A stretch of DNA of 64,000 bases from Jatrophihabitans_A lederbergiae (GTDB taxonomy: Bacteria; Actinomycetota; Actinomycetes; Mycobacteriales; Jatrophihabitantaceae): the NCBI RefSeq assembly GCF_031845305.1, contig NZ_JAVREH010000005.1, positions 62,001-126,000 on the forward strand. Direction: 5' to 3'. The notes beneath the pieces were generated by a model. That model was not told the origin of the DNA and did no database searches. It saw only the letters and a program-made list of their open reading frames with translations. Shown here in pieces: positions 39,930 through 48,274 of this stretch. A program made the position numbers and the translations under genes. The number at the start of each line of letters is the position of its first letter. Position 1 is the stretch's first letter.

Positions 39930-40646
39930 ATGACCCGCCTGCACAAGCCCAAGGCCGGCTTCTGGATCCGGCTGTGCGTGGTGCTCAGCTACCCAATCAC
40001 CACGGCCTTCTTCCGGCTTCGTTGGCGCAACGTCGATCGGATGCCCGCCACCGGTGGGGTCCTGGTCGCGGTCAACCACATCTCCCAGGCCGACACCCTG
40101 ACGATGGCCCGGCTGGTCTGGCACAGTGGCCGCATCCCCCGCTTCCTGATCAAGCACACCGTGTTCGGCTGGCCGGTGCTGGGCCGCATCATGGGAGGCG
40201 CCGGTCAGCTGCCGGTGTACCGCCAGAGCGAGCATGCCGCTGACTCCCTCCGCGATGCCACCAAGGCTCTGCAACGTGGCGAGTGCGTGGTCATCTATCC
40301 CGAGGGCACGATCACGAACGATCCGGATTACTGGCCGATGCAGGCCAAGACCGGCGTCGCCAGGCTCGCGCTCTCATGCCCGGACGTTCCGGTGGTTCCG
40401 GTCGGCCAGTGGGGCGCACACCGGACGCTCGGGCGCCGCGGGCGCTTCCGTCCCATTCCGCGGCATCGACACGAGGCCTCCGTCGGTGAACCGCTCAACC
40501 TCGACCGGTACCGCCAGGCCGCGCCCACCGGGGAAACCCTCAGGGCGATGACGGACGAGATCATGGCCGCCATCACCGCCGAGGTCGAGCGACTCCGGGG
40601 CGAGACCCGCCCGGCGACAACGGCCAACCCGGCAGCGAGCGCCTGA
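39930..40646 (+). CDS. PlsC-type lysophospholipid acyltransferase
   Basis: A 238-residue 1-acyl-sn-glycerol-3-phosphate acyltransferase-family protein. Catalytic motif I is NHISQADTL (H-x4-D), and motif III is YPEGTIT. An N-terminal hydrophobic segment (WIRLCVVLSYPITTAFF) anchors it in the membrane. It probably acylates lysophosphatidic acid or a related acceptor in lipid synthesis. I chose ATG 39930 with a GGAGCGAGAAG ribosome site. Its end lies six bases from the convergent LacI gene end. Confidence 0.92.
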   Translation: MTRLHKPKAGFWIRLCVVLSYPITTAFFRLRWRNVDRMPATGGVLVAVNHISQADTLTMARLVWHSGRIPRFLIKHTVFGWPVLGRIMGGAGQLPVYRQSEHAADSLRDATKALQRGECVVIYPEGTITNDPDYWPMQAKTGVARLALSCPDVPVVPVGQWGAHRTLGRRGRFRPIPRHRHEASVGEPLNLDRYRQAAPTGETLRAMTDEIMAAITAEVERLRGETRPATTANPAASA

Positions 40647-40652
40647 CCGGCG

Positions 40653-41753
40653 TCAGCTACCCACCGGCCCCGAGCTTGTTCGTACCACCAGCGAGGTGGC
40701 CAGCACCACCGAACCGGCCGCGTCCAGCAGGGCCTCGACCGCGGCATGCCCCTTGCGCTCCATCGGCTGCCGGACCGTCGTCAGCCCCGCGGAGCTCGCG
40801 GCCGGCACGTCGTCGAACCCGGTGACGGTGACCCGCGCCGGCACCTCGACGGCACGCGACGCCAGCTCGTCCAGCGCCCCGAACGCGAGAATGTCGGAGG
40901 TGCACATGATCGCGGTCAGCCCCGGCCCCGCGTCGAGCAAAGCGGCAGCCCCGAGCGCGCCCTCCTCCCGGGCGTTGCCGGGCCGCTCACTCACCAGCAC
41001 GCCCGCCGCGTCCACCCCGGCGGCCTCGACGGCGTCCAGCAGTCCGAGCAGCCGCTGATGCCGCACCGGGTGCGGGTCCGCACCGGCGTCGAGCCGTTCG
41101 AGCAGTGGACGTGCCGAGCCCCGCGCCGGAACGTCCTCACCCCGGCGGACCGCGACCACACCGATCCGGCGGTGCCCGAGCCCGAGGACGTGCGCAGCGA
41201 CCCGACCGAAGGCCACCCGGTCATCAATGCCGACGAAATCCACTCCGGCCAGGTCGCGAGGCGCGTCCACGACCACGACCGGCTGTGGCCGGGACAGGAC
41301 CGCGGCCAGGTGCGGGTCGTCACCCGCGATCGAGAACACGACGAAGCCGTCCACAGCCGCCCGGAGCACGGTGTCCGCGTGCACGGCGCCCGGCACCGCC
41401 GGAATGATCAGCAGCGACCGGCCGCGTTCGGTGCAGGCCTCCCCCACCCCGTGCAGGAACTCGACCGCGGCCGGATCGCGAAAGGCGTAGCCGAGTCGCT
41501 CGGAGAAGATCAGCCCGACAGCGTCTGCCTGCCGGGTACGCAGCGAGCGCGCCATCGGGTCCGGGCCCGAATAGCCCAGTTCCGCGGCAGCCGCCATGAT
41601 CCGTTGGCGCAGCTCCTTGGACAGCTGATCCGGTCGGTTGTACGCATTGGAGGCGGTCGTCCGAGAGATTCCCACCGCCGCGGCGACGTCGGCCAGGGTC
41701 GCCCGCGGCCGGCCCGAAGCCGGGCGGCCGGAGTCTGAGCCCTCGGTGGTCAT
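40653..41753 (-). CDS. LacI-family transcriptional regulator
   Basis: A 366-residue LacI repressor. The N-terminal helix-turn-helix and hinge helix are in RATLADVAAAVGISRTTASNAYNRPDQLS...RIMAAAAELGYS. The periplasmic-binding-protein-like sensor domain follows: ADAVGLIFSERLGYAF, DGFVVFSI, VDFVGIDDRVAFG, VTVTGFDDVPAASS and LTTVRQPM. It should bind a sugar-like or nucleoside effector. There is no adjacent sugar operon, so the targets are unknown. I chose the ATG at 41753; one 12 codons earlier is possible. Confidence 0.9.
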   Translation of the reverse strand: MTTEGSDSGRPASGRPRATLADVAAAVGISRTTASNAYNRPDQLSKELRQRIMAAAAELGYSGPDPMARSLRTRQADAVGLIFSERLGYAFRDPAAVEFLHGVGEACTERGRSLLIIPAVPGAVHADTVLRAAVDGFVVFSIAGDDPHLAAVLSRPQPVVVVDAPRDLAGVDFVGIDDRVAFGRVAAHVLGLGHRRIGVVAVRRGEDVPARGSARPLLERLDAGADPHPVRHQRLLGLLDAVEAAGVDAAGVLVSERPGNAREEGALGAAALLDAGPGLTAIMCTSDILAFGALDELASRAVEVPARVTVTGFDDVPAASSAGLTTVRQPMERKGHAAVEALLDAAGSVVLATSLVVRTSSGPVGS

Positions 41754-41903
41754 CGCCCCAACCGTATCGGCTGGTCCCGGTTCGGACATCCCAGCAGCCG
41801 TTCGGACAAGCCTGAAGCACCGGACGCCTGCTCCCGCGGACACGTCGCGAGCTGAGCAGCTTAATGATTGGATTTCTGCCGCGAGCATAAGCACAATCGC
41901 CGG

Positions 41904-42234
41904 ATGCCGGAACTGATCGAGCCCATCATGGCACTCGGCGACTCCTACCGATCCGCGATGGCCGACTTCGCCGCGGAGGGCCGCGGAGCCGGTGATGACG
42001 GTCGACCCACCCGCCGGCTGGGTCCACTCCACCGCGTACTGGTGGGTCGAGGACGACACTCTCCTGGGCAGCCTCCGCATCCGGCACACCCTCACCCCCG
42101 GGCTGCTGCAGACCGGCGGTCACATCGCCTGCGACACCGGCAATGTCGGTTCACGGAAGATCATCGAGCACAGCGGTGGCCGATTCGAGGACGAACGCGC
42201 GGGAAGGCTCCGCTACTGGGTGCCCACCGGCTGA
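41904..42234 (+). pseudogene. decayed GNAT acetyltransferase gene
   Basis: The N-terminal stretch MPELIEPIMALGDSYRSAMADFAAEGRG is in one frame. From about 42000 the reading continues in another: PPAGWVHSTAYWWVEDDTLLGSLRIRHTLTP...GGHI, and then directly CDTGNVGSRKIIEHSGGRFEDE...LRYWVPTG. As I recall the family, the acetyl-CoA-binding block (about 35 residues with RRGHAT) should lie between GGHI and CDT, and about 35 residues should lie before GW. Both are missing, and the frame changes. The copy cannot bind acetyl-CoA and is a pseudogene. Its last 22 bases overlap the osmC gene end. Confidence 0.75.
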
Positions 42235-42716
42235 GCCGCGGTCACGGTCGGCTCGCACCGGATCGGGAAGTTCAGCGACCGCGCGATGAAGCACATCGCG
42301 TCCACATCGTCATGCAGCCGAACGGCGCGCTCGACCATGGACGGCTCAGCGACCACCACCCAGGGACGCAGCAGGATCTCGCTGAACTGGCCGCCACCGT
42401 CGGAGTTCATCCGTAGCGTGCCGGCCGCGGCATCGACGTAGGAAGTCACGACCACCCTGGCGGTCGCGGCCAGGTGCAGATACCAGAGCAGATGGCACTG
42501 CGACGCCGACACCACCAGCAATTCCTCGGGATTCCACCGCGCCGGATCGCCGAGGAACGCAGGATCTGAGGACCCGAGGATGTCGTTCTTGCCATCGCCC
42601 CGGGCCACCTGGGACCGGTCGTAACCGCGGTAGCTCGCGGTGCCCGAGCCGGTGTTGCCGGTCCACTCGACGGATACGGCGTACTGGTGATCCGCCGGCC
42701 CGGTACGACCGGTCAC
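42213..42716 (-). CDS. OsmC-family peroxiredoxin-like protein
   Basis: A 167-residue OsmC/Ohr-family protein. It begins HQYAVSVEWTGNTGSGTASYRGYDRSQVA, and SASQCHLLWYLHLAATA carries the peroxidatic Cys. The late segment AMCFIARSLNFPIRCEPTV replaces the usual Cys-containing helix: the second Cys is in DAMCFIARSLN. It should reduce organic hydroperoxides. I chose the GTG at 42716 because GGAGAG precedes it and the longer frame is unlike the family. It converges on the GNAT pseudogene with a 22-base overlap. Confidence 0.85.
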   Translation of the reverse strand: MTGRTGPADHQYAVSVEWTGNTGSGTASYRGYDRSQVARGDGKNDILGSSDPAFLGDPARWNPEELLVVSASQCHLLWYLHLAATARVVVTSYVDAAAGTLRMNSDGGGQFSEILLRPWVVVAEPSMVERAVRLHDDVDAMCFIARSLNFPIRCEPTVTAAQPVGTQ

Positions 42717-43038
42717 GTTCTCTCCGATGCAGCAAGGGCCTCCGCGAACGACCGCTCTGTTGCTGGGAGCCGGGGCATCAGGGCCATCCTTCGCGTACTC
42801 GGCGGTATCGGTTCGGTGCCGCAACCAATTCAGCACGGCAACAGTTCGTCCGGTTCAGCCCGGACGATACCTGCTCACCCGTTCCGCCAACGGCGAAGCT
42901 CGGCCGCCACCGCCGCACGCAGCCACGAGTCGCAACAGCAGTGGGCGGCCACCGGATGATGCGGCGACCGCCCACTGAGGGCCCAGCTACTGAGGCACAT
43001 GCAGCCTCAGCCGATCAGCACGCTGATCGAGCTCAGAG
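42717..43038. other. intergenic region between osmC-like and GH25 genes
   Basis: About 320 bases without a convincing gene. A hairpin with GTGGGCGG/CCGCCCAC arms (42941-42948 and 42968-42975) and a smaller TGAGGC/GCCTCA hairpin (42991-43009) lie just downstream of the lysozyme gene on the minus strand. They could terminate its transcript. I see no clear promoter for the osmC-like gene in the remaining part. Confidence 0.5.
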
Positions 43039-43800
43039 CTAGTCGTGGTTGGTGGCCAGTGCCTGCAGCTGCGTGTAGCTGCCGTTGAACTGGTCCTGGT
43101 CACCGGGGAAGATTCCCGAGTCGGCGTTCTGCCACATCGTCCAGGTGGCGGTGCCGGCCGGCAGCGAGGTGGGCGGGGTGGAGCGGTAGATCGCGATCCA
43201 GAACGGGTTCGTCGCCGCGAACGCGCTGGAGTTGCCGGTGCAGGTGCTCCACCAGTCATAGGTCGTGTAGATCATCGGATACTTGTTCGTGCGAGCGTGC
43301 ATCTCGTTCGAGAAGGCCTTGATCCAGCTGACCATGGACGCCTGGGACAAGCCGTAGCAGGTCGCCCCACTGGGGTTGTACTCGATGTCAAGTGCTGGCG
43401 GCAGGGTCTTGCCGTCAGCTGACCAGCCCCCGCCGTGGGAGATGAAGTAGTCGGCCTGGGTGGTGCCGCTCGAGCTGTCCGGGTGCGCGAAGTGGTACGC
43501 GCCGCGGATCATCCCGGCGTTGTAGGAGCCGCCGTACTGCTGCGAGAAGTATGGGTTGGTGTACGAGGTGCCTTCGGTCGCCTTGACGTAGGCGAAGCGG
43601 GCACCGTTGTTGTACGCGGTCGCCCAGGCAACATTGCCCTGGTAACCGGAGACATCCATGCCGCGGACGACTGTGGCGGCGTCAGCGGGGGCTGCCCCTG
43701 ACAGGGCTGCGGTGACCAGCCCGGCTCCTACGGTGACCGCGGCCAGCGATGCGCACAGCTTCGTGCGTAACCGGCCGGCGAGCGGCTGTACTGCGAACAT
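43039..43800 (-). CDS. secreted GH25 lysozyme-like muramidase
   Basis: A 253-residue secreted glycoside hydrolase family 25 protein. A signal peptide (LRTKLCASLAAVTVGAGLVTAALSG to ADA) is followed by GMDVSGYQGNVAW with the first catalytic Asp region. AYHFAHP follows, then PALDIEYN with the catalytic Asp/Glu pair, and YTTYDWW. Two cysteines (TCYGL and STCTGN) may form a disulfide. It should cleave beta-1,4 bonds of peptidoglycan. No wall-binding domain is attached. AAGGAG lies eight bases before the chosen ATG, and a good promoter is about 50 bases upstream. Confidence 0.9.
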   Translation of the reverse strand: MFAVQPLAGRLRTKLCASLAAVTVGAGLVTAALSGAAPADAATVVRGMDVSGYQGNVAWATAYNNGARFAYVKATEGTSYTNPYFSQQYGGSYNAGMIRGAYHFAHPDSSSGTTQADYFISHGGGWSADGKTLPPALDIEYNPSGATCYGLSQASMVSWIKAFSNEMHARTNKYPMIYTTYDWWSTCTGNSSAFAATNPFWIAIYRSTPPTSLPAGTATWTMWQNADSGIFPGDQDQFNGSYTQLQALATNHD

Positions 43801-43849
43801 ACGGTTCTCCTTCTCGAGGGAGACGGCGCGGGGGACGCCGTCCTTGCCT

Positions 43850-43942
43850 AATATGGACATATGACACCGCTACGTCAATAGGTCACAGCTGCCAACTTTC
43901 TCGCGTAACTTTCTGCCGCGCCGTTCGTGTCTTGACGTAGCG
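43850..43942. promoter_or_regulatory. divergent promoter region with 11-bp inverted repeats
   Basis: In the 304-base gap between the lysozyme and ABC genes the sequence TTGACGTAGCG occurs twice, inverted: 43868-43878 on minus and 43932-43942 on plus. The minus copy supplies a -35 (TTGACG, 43873-43878) with a CATATT -10 (43850-43855) exactly 17 bases away, pointing at the lysozyme. The plus copy points at the ABC gene but its -10 is weak. A shared regulator or shared promoter sequence is likely. The rest of the gap shows no gene. Confidence 0.6.
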
Positions 43943-44104
43943 CCGCCACCGCTGTCCAATGGCAGGGTCCCGACCGCTATGCCGTTCGAGTTCACTGTCT
44001 TCAATCGGTGGAGTCAGAGTCCGATCTCGAGCGGAATGCCGTGAGGCTGCCGCAATCGCGGGAGCCCGTACCCGGTGCGGTCAACAACACCGAGAGGAAG
44101 ACCC

Positions 44105-45220
44105 ATGGCTGAAGTCCAGTACGTGGAGGCCTCGCGCCTCTACCCGGGAAACCCGGTCCCCGCAGTGAACCGCCTCAACCTCGACGTTGCCGACGGCGAG
44201 TTCGTCGTGCTCGTCGGCCCGTCCGGATCCGGAAAGTCAACCGCGCTGCGGATGCTCGCCGGGCTCGAGGACGTCGATCAGGGCGAGATCCGGATCGGCG
44301 GGGTGGACGTTTCGCAGAAGCCTCCGAAAGACCGCGACATCGCGATGGTGTTCCAGAACTACGCGCTGTACCCGCACATGTCGGTTGCGGAGAACATGGG
44401 TTTCGCCTTGAAGCTCAAGGGCGTCTCCAAGGACGAGCGCGCCGCGAAGGTGCTTGCCGCCGCGAAGCTGCTCGACCTCGAGAAGTACCTCGACCGCAAG
44501 CCGAAGGCGCTGTCCGGTGGCCAGCGCCAGCGCGTCGCCATGGGCCGCGCGATCGTGCGAGAGCCCAGCGTCTTCCTGATGGACGAGCCGCTGTCCAACC
44601 TCGACGCCAAGCTGCGGGTCGAGACCCGTGCCAACATCGCGGCCCTGCAGGCCCGGCTCGGTACGACCACCATCTATGTCACCCACGACCAGGTCGAGGC
44701 CATGACGATGGGCGATCGGGTGGCCCTGCTCAAGGACGGCATCCTGCAGCAGGTCGACACGCCGCGCAACCTCTACGACAGCCCCGGAAACGCCTTCGTG
44801 GCGGGATTCATCGGCTCCCCCGCGATGAACCTGGTGAAGGTGCCGTTCACCGACGCCGGTGCCCAACTCGGTGGCCTGAGCATTCCCATCAAGCCGGACG
44901 CGGCAGCCGCCGCCCGGGCCGCGGGACTCAGGGAGATCATCCTGGGCATCCGCCCGGAGTCCTTCCATGCGTCCGAGTCGGGGCGGGGCCTCAAGCTCAA
45001 GGCGACCCTGGTCGAGGAGCTCGGCGCGGACGCGTTCGTCTACGGCGAGCTGCCCGGAACCAAGACCCACGACGTGGGCGACGACGGGGGTGCCAAGCCG
45101 TTCACCGTCCGCTTCGATGGCCGCGTTCCGCCCAAGATCGGTAACGAGATCGTCCTCGAAGTCCGGACCGAGGAGACGCACGCGTTCAACCCGGACTCCG
45201 GCGAGCGGTTAGGCGCGTAG
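44105..45220 (+). CDS. sugar ABC transporter ATP-binding protein (UgpC/MsmX/MsiK-like)
   Basis: A 371-residue ATPase of the carbohydrate-uptake CUT1 family. Walker A GPSGSGKST, Q-loop FQNYALYPHM, signature LSGGQRQRVAMGRA, Walker B VFLMDEPLSNLD and the H-loop TIYVTHD are all intact. The C-terminal ~130 residues form the regulatory TOBE/OB domain. Such ATPases (MsiK in streptomycetes) often energise several sugar importers and are encoded alone, as here. GAGAGGAAG precedes the ATG. A strong intrinsic terminator follows. Confidence 0.93.
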   Translation: MAEVQYVEASRLYPGNPVPAVNRLNLDVADGEFVVLVGPSGSGKSTALRMLAGLEDVDQGEIRIGGVDVSQKPPKDRDIAMVFQNYALYPHMSVAENMGFALKLKGVSKDERAAKVLAAAKLLDLEKYLDRKPKALSGGQRQRVAMGRAIVREPSVFLMDEPLSNLDAKLRVETRANIAALQARLGTTTIYVTHDQVEAMTMGDRVALLKDGILQQVDTPRNLYDSPGNAFVAGFIGSPAMNLVKVPFTDAGAQLGGLSIPIKPDAAAAARAAGLREIILGIRPESFHASESGRGLKLKATLVEELGADAFVYGELPGTKTHDVGDDGGAKPFTVRFDGRVPPKIGNEIVLEVRTEETHAFNPDSGERLGA

Positions 45221-45275
45221 CGCCAATCCGGTATAGCGCGTAGCGCCAGCCGTCTCAGAAGCACTGAACGCAGAA

Positions 45276-45308
45276 GGGGACGCCGACCACCGACGGCGTC
45301 CCCTTTTT
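45276..45308 (+). terminator. intrinsic terminator of the ABC ATPase gene
   Basis: GGGGACGCCG (45276-45285) and CGGCGTCCCC (45294-45303) form a perfect 10-bp stem with an eight-base loop, followed by TTTTT (45304-45308). A textbook intrinsic terminator. Confidence 0.92.
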
Positions 45309-45368
45309 GCTGCGCTGACCCCGGCGATTTGCTGGGCTGAATGCGGGTTCGGAAAAGTTCGACGCTGC

Positions 45369-46334
45369 TCAGCGGGCGAGCCGGCGCTGCCGAGCCACCT
45401 CGGCCATGGTCACCGCGGCCGCGACCGAGGCGTTGAGGGACTCGGCCTGACCCGACATCGGGATCGACACCGTCGAGTCGCAGGTTTCGCCCACCAACCG
45501 CGACAACCCGCGGCCCTCCGAACCCACCACGATGACCAGCGGCTCGGTCGCGACCGCCAGCTCGTCCAGCGACGTGTCGCCGTCGGCGTCCAACCCGATC
45601 ACCTGCATCCCCGCCTGCTGGCAGTCCCGCAACGCACGTACCAGGTTCGTCACCTGGGCGACCGGAATGCGGGCTGCCGTACCGGCCGAGGTCCGCCACG
45701 CCGTCGCGGTGACGCCGGCCGAGCGCCGCGTCGGCACGATGACACCCTGCGCGCCGAAGGCCACCGCGGAGCGGATGATGGCGCCGAGGTTGCGGGGGTC
45801 CGTGACGCCGTCCAGGGCGACCAGCAGCGGCATCGCCGTCGACTGGGCCACCAGATCGAGCAGATCGGGCAGGTCGTCGTACTCGAAGGCGGGCACCTGC
45901 AACGCGATCCCCTGGTGCAGGATGCCCCCGGTACGCCGGTCGATCTCGGACTTGCTCACCTCGAGGATCGGCAGGCCCCGGTCGGCAGCAAGGTGAATGG
46001 CCTCGGTGACGCGTTCGTCGGCCTCGATGCCCACGGCGACATACAGGGCATTCGCCGGGATCACGGCTCGCAGTGCCTCAGCCACCGGGTTGCGCCCCAC
46101 CAGCAGCTCGGGAGAGTCCGAGTTCTTGCCGGCGGTGCCGCGGCGCCTGGGCGTCCCCTCGGAGCGTCGCTCCGCCGCGGCTGCCCGCCGGGCCGCTGGG
46201 TGGCCCTTGCGCTCGGTCGCCTTCGGGGTCGGCCCCTTGCCCGCCAGGCCGCGAGCGCGCTTGCCCCCGGAGCCGGTGGTCGCACCCTTCTTGCCCTTGC
46301 GGATTGCTCCCTTGCGGGATGAGTTACCTGCCAT
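45369..46334 (-). CDS. rlmB: 23S rRNA (guanosine-2'-O)-methyltransferase RlmB-like (SpoU family)
   Basis: A 321-residue SPOUT methyltransferase. The first ~75 residues are very basic (Lys/Arg/Gly-rich), usual for actinobacterial members. The substrate-binding domain begins ELLVGRNPVAEAL. The knot domain has ALDGVTDPRNLGAIIRSAVAFGAQGVI, IVVGSEGRGLSRLV and IPMSGQAESLNASVAAAV, the SpoU motifs. It methylates a ribose in 23S rRNA, or possibly tRNA. It follows cysS by 55 bases on the same strand, as in mycobacteria. Confidence 0.93.
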   Translation of the reverse strand: MAGNSSRKGAIRKGKKGATTGSGGKRARGLAGKGPTPKATERKGHPAARRAAAAERRSEGTPRRRGTAGKNSDSPELLVGRNPVAEALRAVIPANALYVAVGIEADERVTEAIHLAADRGLPILEVSKSEIDRRTGGILHQGIALQVPAFEYDDLPDLLDLVAQSTAMPLLVALDGVTDPRNLGAIIRSAVAFGAQGVIVPTRRSAGVTATAWRTSAGTAARIPVAQVTNLVRALRDCQQAGMQVIGLDADGDTSLDELAVATEPLVIVVGSEGRGLSRLVGETCDSTVSIPMSGQAESLNASVAAAVTMAEVARQRRLAR

Positions 46335-46389
46335 TGCCAGCTGCCGATCTGTTCGAAACGAGTGAGCATGGCTTGGACGCCATGGGTGT

Positions 46390-47787
46390 TCAGGAGCGGG
46401 GCGCCAGGGTCCAGCGCGAGCCCTCCGGGGTGTCCTCCACCGAGATGCCGGCCTCCGCGAGCGCATCCCGGATCGCGTCGCTGGCGGCGTAGTCCTTGCG
46501 CTGTCGCGCCGCCTGCCGCTGCTCCAGGGCAAGACGGACGAGCTGATCCACCGTAGCGGTCAGCGCAGAGGCGGTGCCGCTGGTGCTGGCCCAGTCGAGC
46601 GGGTTGAGCCCGAGCGCGCTCGTCATGTCCAGCACCGACTGCAGCGCTTGGGCGACCGCGGCCTTGTCCCCGGAGGTGAGGCCGGTGTTGCCCGCCCGGC
46701 GGGTATTGTGCAGCACCGCCAGGGCCTGTGGAACGCCGAGGTCATCGTCCATCGCCTGCACGAACTCCGCGGGCAGCGGACCAGTTGCCGCCGGCGCGCC
46801 GACGAGCTCGATCGCCCGGTTCACGAACTGCTCGATCTTGCCGTACGCGACCGCCGCCTCTTTCAAGGCCTCGGGCGAGTACTCGATGGCTGACCGGTAG
46901 TGGGCGGCACCGAGGTAGTACCGCAGCTCGACCGGTCGCCACTGCTGAGCCATCTCGCTGACCAGCACGGTGTTACCGAGGGACTTCGACATCTTCTCCC
47001 CGGCCATGGTGACCCACCCGTTGTGCATCCAGTACCGCGCGAACTCGTCGCCGGCCGCCACCGACTGCGCCAGCTCGTTCTCGTGGTGCGGAAAGATCAG
47101 GTCCAGGCCGCCGCCGTGGATGTCGAAGCTCGGACCGAGGTACTTTCCCGCCATCGCCGAGCACTCCAGGTGCCAGCCCGGACGGCCGTCGCCCCAGGGC
47201 GTCGGCCAGCTCGGCTCGCCCACCTTGGCGGCCTTCCACAGCGCGAAGTCGCGTGCATCGCGCTTGCGATCCTCGCCGACCGAGTCCCCTGCCGGCAACA
47301 TGCCGTCGATCCGCTGGCCGGACAGTGACCCGTAGCCCGGGAAGGACCGGACGTCGAAGTAGACGTCGCCATCGGCCGCATAGGCGTGACCCGAGTCGAT
47401 CAGCCGCCGCATCAGCGTGATCATCTCGGGAATGTGACCGGTGGCGCGCGGCTCGGCGGTCGGCGGAAGGCAGCCCAGAGTCTGGTAGCCGTCGCGGAAG
47501 GCCTGCTCGAAGAGCGCCGCGTGTGCCCACCAGGGACGTCCGGCCGCGGCTGCCTTGGCGATGATCTTGTCGTCGATGTCGGTGACGTTGCGGATCAGGA
47601 CGACGTCATAGCCACCGACGGTCAGCCAGCGCCGCAAAATGTCGAAGTTCAGGCCCGAACGCAGGTGGCCTATGTGCGGCGCGCCCTGCACCGTGGCACC
47701 ACAGAGATAGATCGACGCGCGTCCGGGTTCGAGCGGGACGAAGTCCCGCACCGTCCTGGTCGCGGTGTCGTACAGCCTGAGCGTCAC
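46390..47787 (-). CDS. cysS: cysteinyl-tRNA synthetase
   Basis: A 465-residue class I synthetase charging tRNA-Cys. The HIGH motif is at 38-41 (APHIGHLRSG) and KMSKS is in GEKMSKSLGNTVL. Zn-binding Cys29 is in YLCGATVQG, and GWHLECSAM carries another. GTG start, family length is right. MshC, the mycothiol ligase paralogue, is shorter and lacks this C-terminal anticodon domain, so this is the synthetase. It lies 53 bases after the PPOX-type gene and upstream of rlmB. Confidence 0.95.
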   Translation of the reverse strand: MTLRLYDTATRTVRDFVPLEPGRASIYLCGATVQGAPHIGHLRSGLNFDILRRWLTVGGYDVVLIRNVTDIDDKIIAKAAAAGRPWWAHAALFEQAFRDGYQTLGCLPPTAEPRATGHIPEMITLMRRLIDSGHAYAADGDVYFDVRSFPGYGSLSGQRIDGMLPAGDSVGEDRKRDARDFALWKAAKVGEPSWPTPWGDGRPGWHLECSAMAGKYLGPSFDIHGGGLDLIFPHHENELAQSVAAGDEFARYWMHNGWVTMAGEKMSKSLGNTVLVSEMAQQWRPVELRYYLGAAHYRSAIEYSPEALKEAAVAYGKIEQFVNRAIELVGAPAATGPLPAEFVQAMDDDLGVPQALAVLHNTRRAGNTGLTSGDKAAVAQALQSVLDMTSALGLNPLDWASTSGTASALTATVDQLVRLALEQRQAARQRKDYAASDAIRDALAEAGISVEDTPEGSRWTLAPRS

Positions 47788-47840
47788 CGGGTAATCCTAC
47801 GGACAATCCGGGGCCCGGCGTACCGCGATAGCTAGGTCGA

Positions 47841-48230
47841 TCAGTAGGCGACGACGTGGGTAGGCGTCACCCGCACGACCACGCGGATGTTGTCGGTGCC
47901 CTCGTCGCCGGTGTAGGTCTCGTGCGTGTAGAGCTGGGACAGTCGCTCGACCAACGCGGGGCCGCCGTCGGTCGTCATGCTGACGGAGCCGCGGACCTCG
48001 ACGTAGCGGTAGGGGTCGTCCCGGTCCAGAATCAGGACGCTGGCGCGGGGGTCCCTGAGCCAGTTGGTCTCCTTCTTACGGCCCTGAATCGTGCACAGCA
48101 GGATGTCGTTGCCGTCGTAGGTCGCCCAGAGCACCGAGGTCTGCGGCGAACCGTCGGTGTTGCTGGTTGCGACCACCACGAAGTTGGCGTTATCGAGCAG
48201 CGTCTTGGCCACCGCCGGCAATTCCGTCAT
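47841..48230 (-). CDS. PPOX-class F420-dependent oxidoreductase
   Basis: A 129-residue split beta-barrel protein of the pyridoxamine-phosphate-oxidase-like superfamily. FVVVATSNTDGSPQTSVLWATYDG and GRKKETNWLRDPRASVLILD then YRYVEVRGSV are typical of the F420-binding actinobacterial group. It probably uses reduced F420; FMN cannot be excluded. It lies upstream of cysS on the same strand. The substrate is unknown. Confidence 0.87.
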   Translation of the reverse strand: MTELPAVAKTLLDNANFVVVATSNTDGSPQTSVLWATYDGNDILLCTIQGRKKETNWLRDPRASVLILDRDDPYRYVEVRGSVSMTTDGGPALVERLSQLYTHETYTGDEGTDNIRVVVRVTPTHVVAY

Positions 48231-48274
48231 GGTCGAGAGCCTACGGTGCGCACGTACCCATAGGATTGGCTGCC

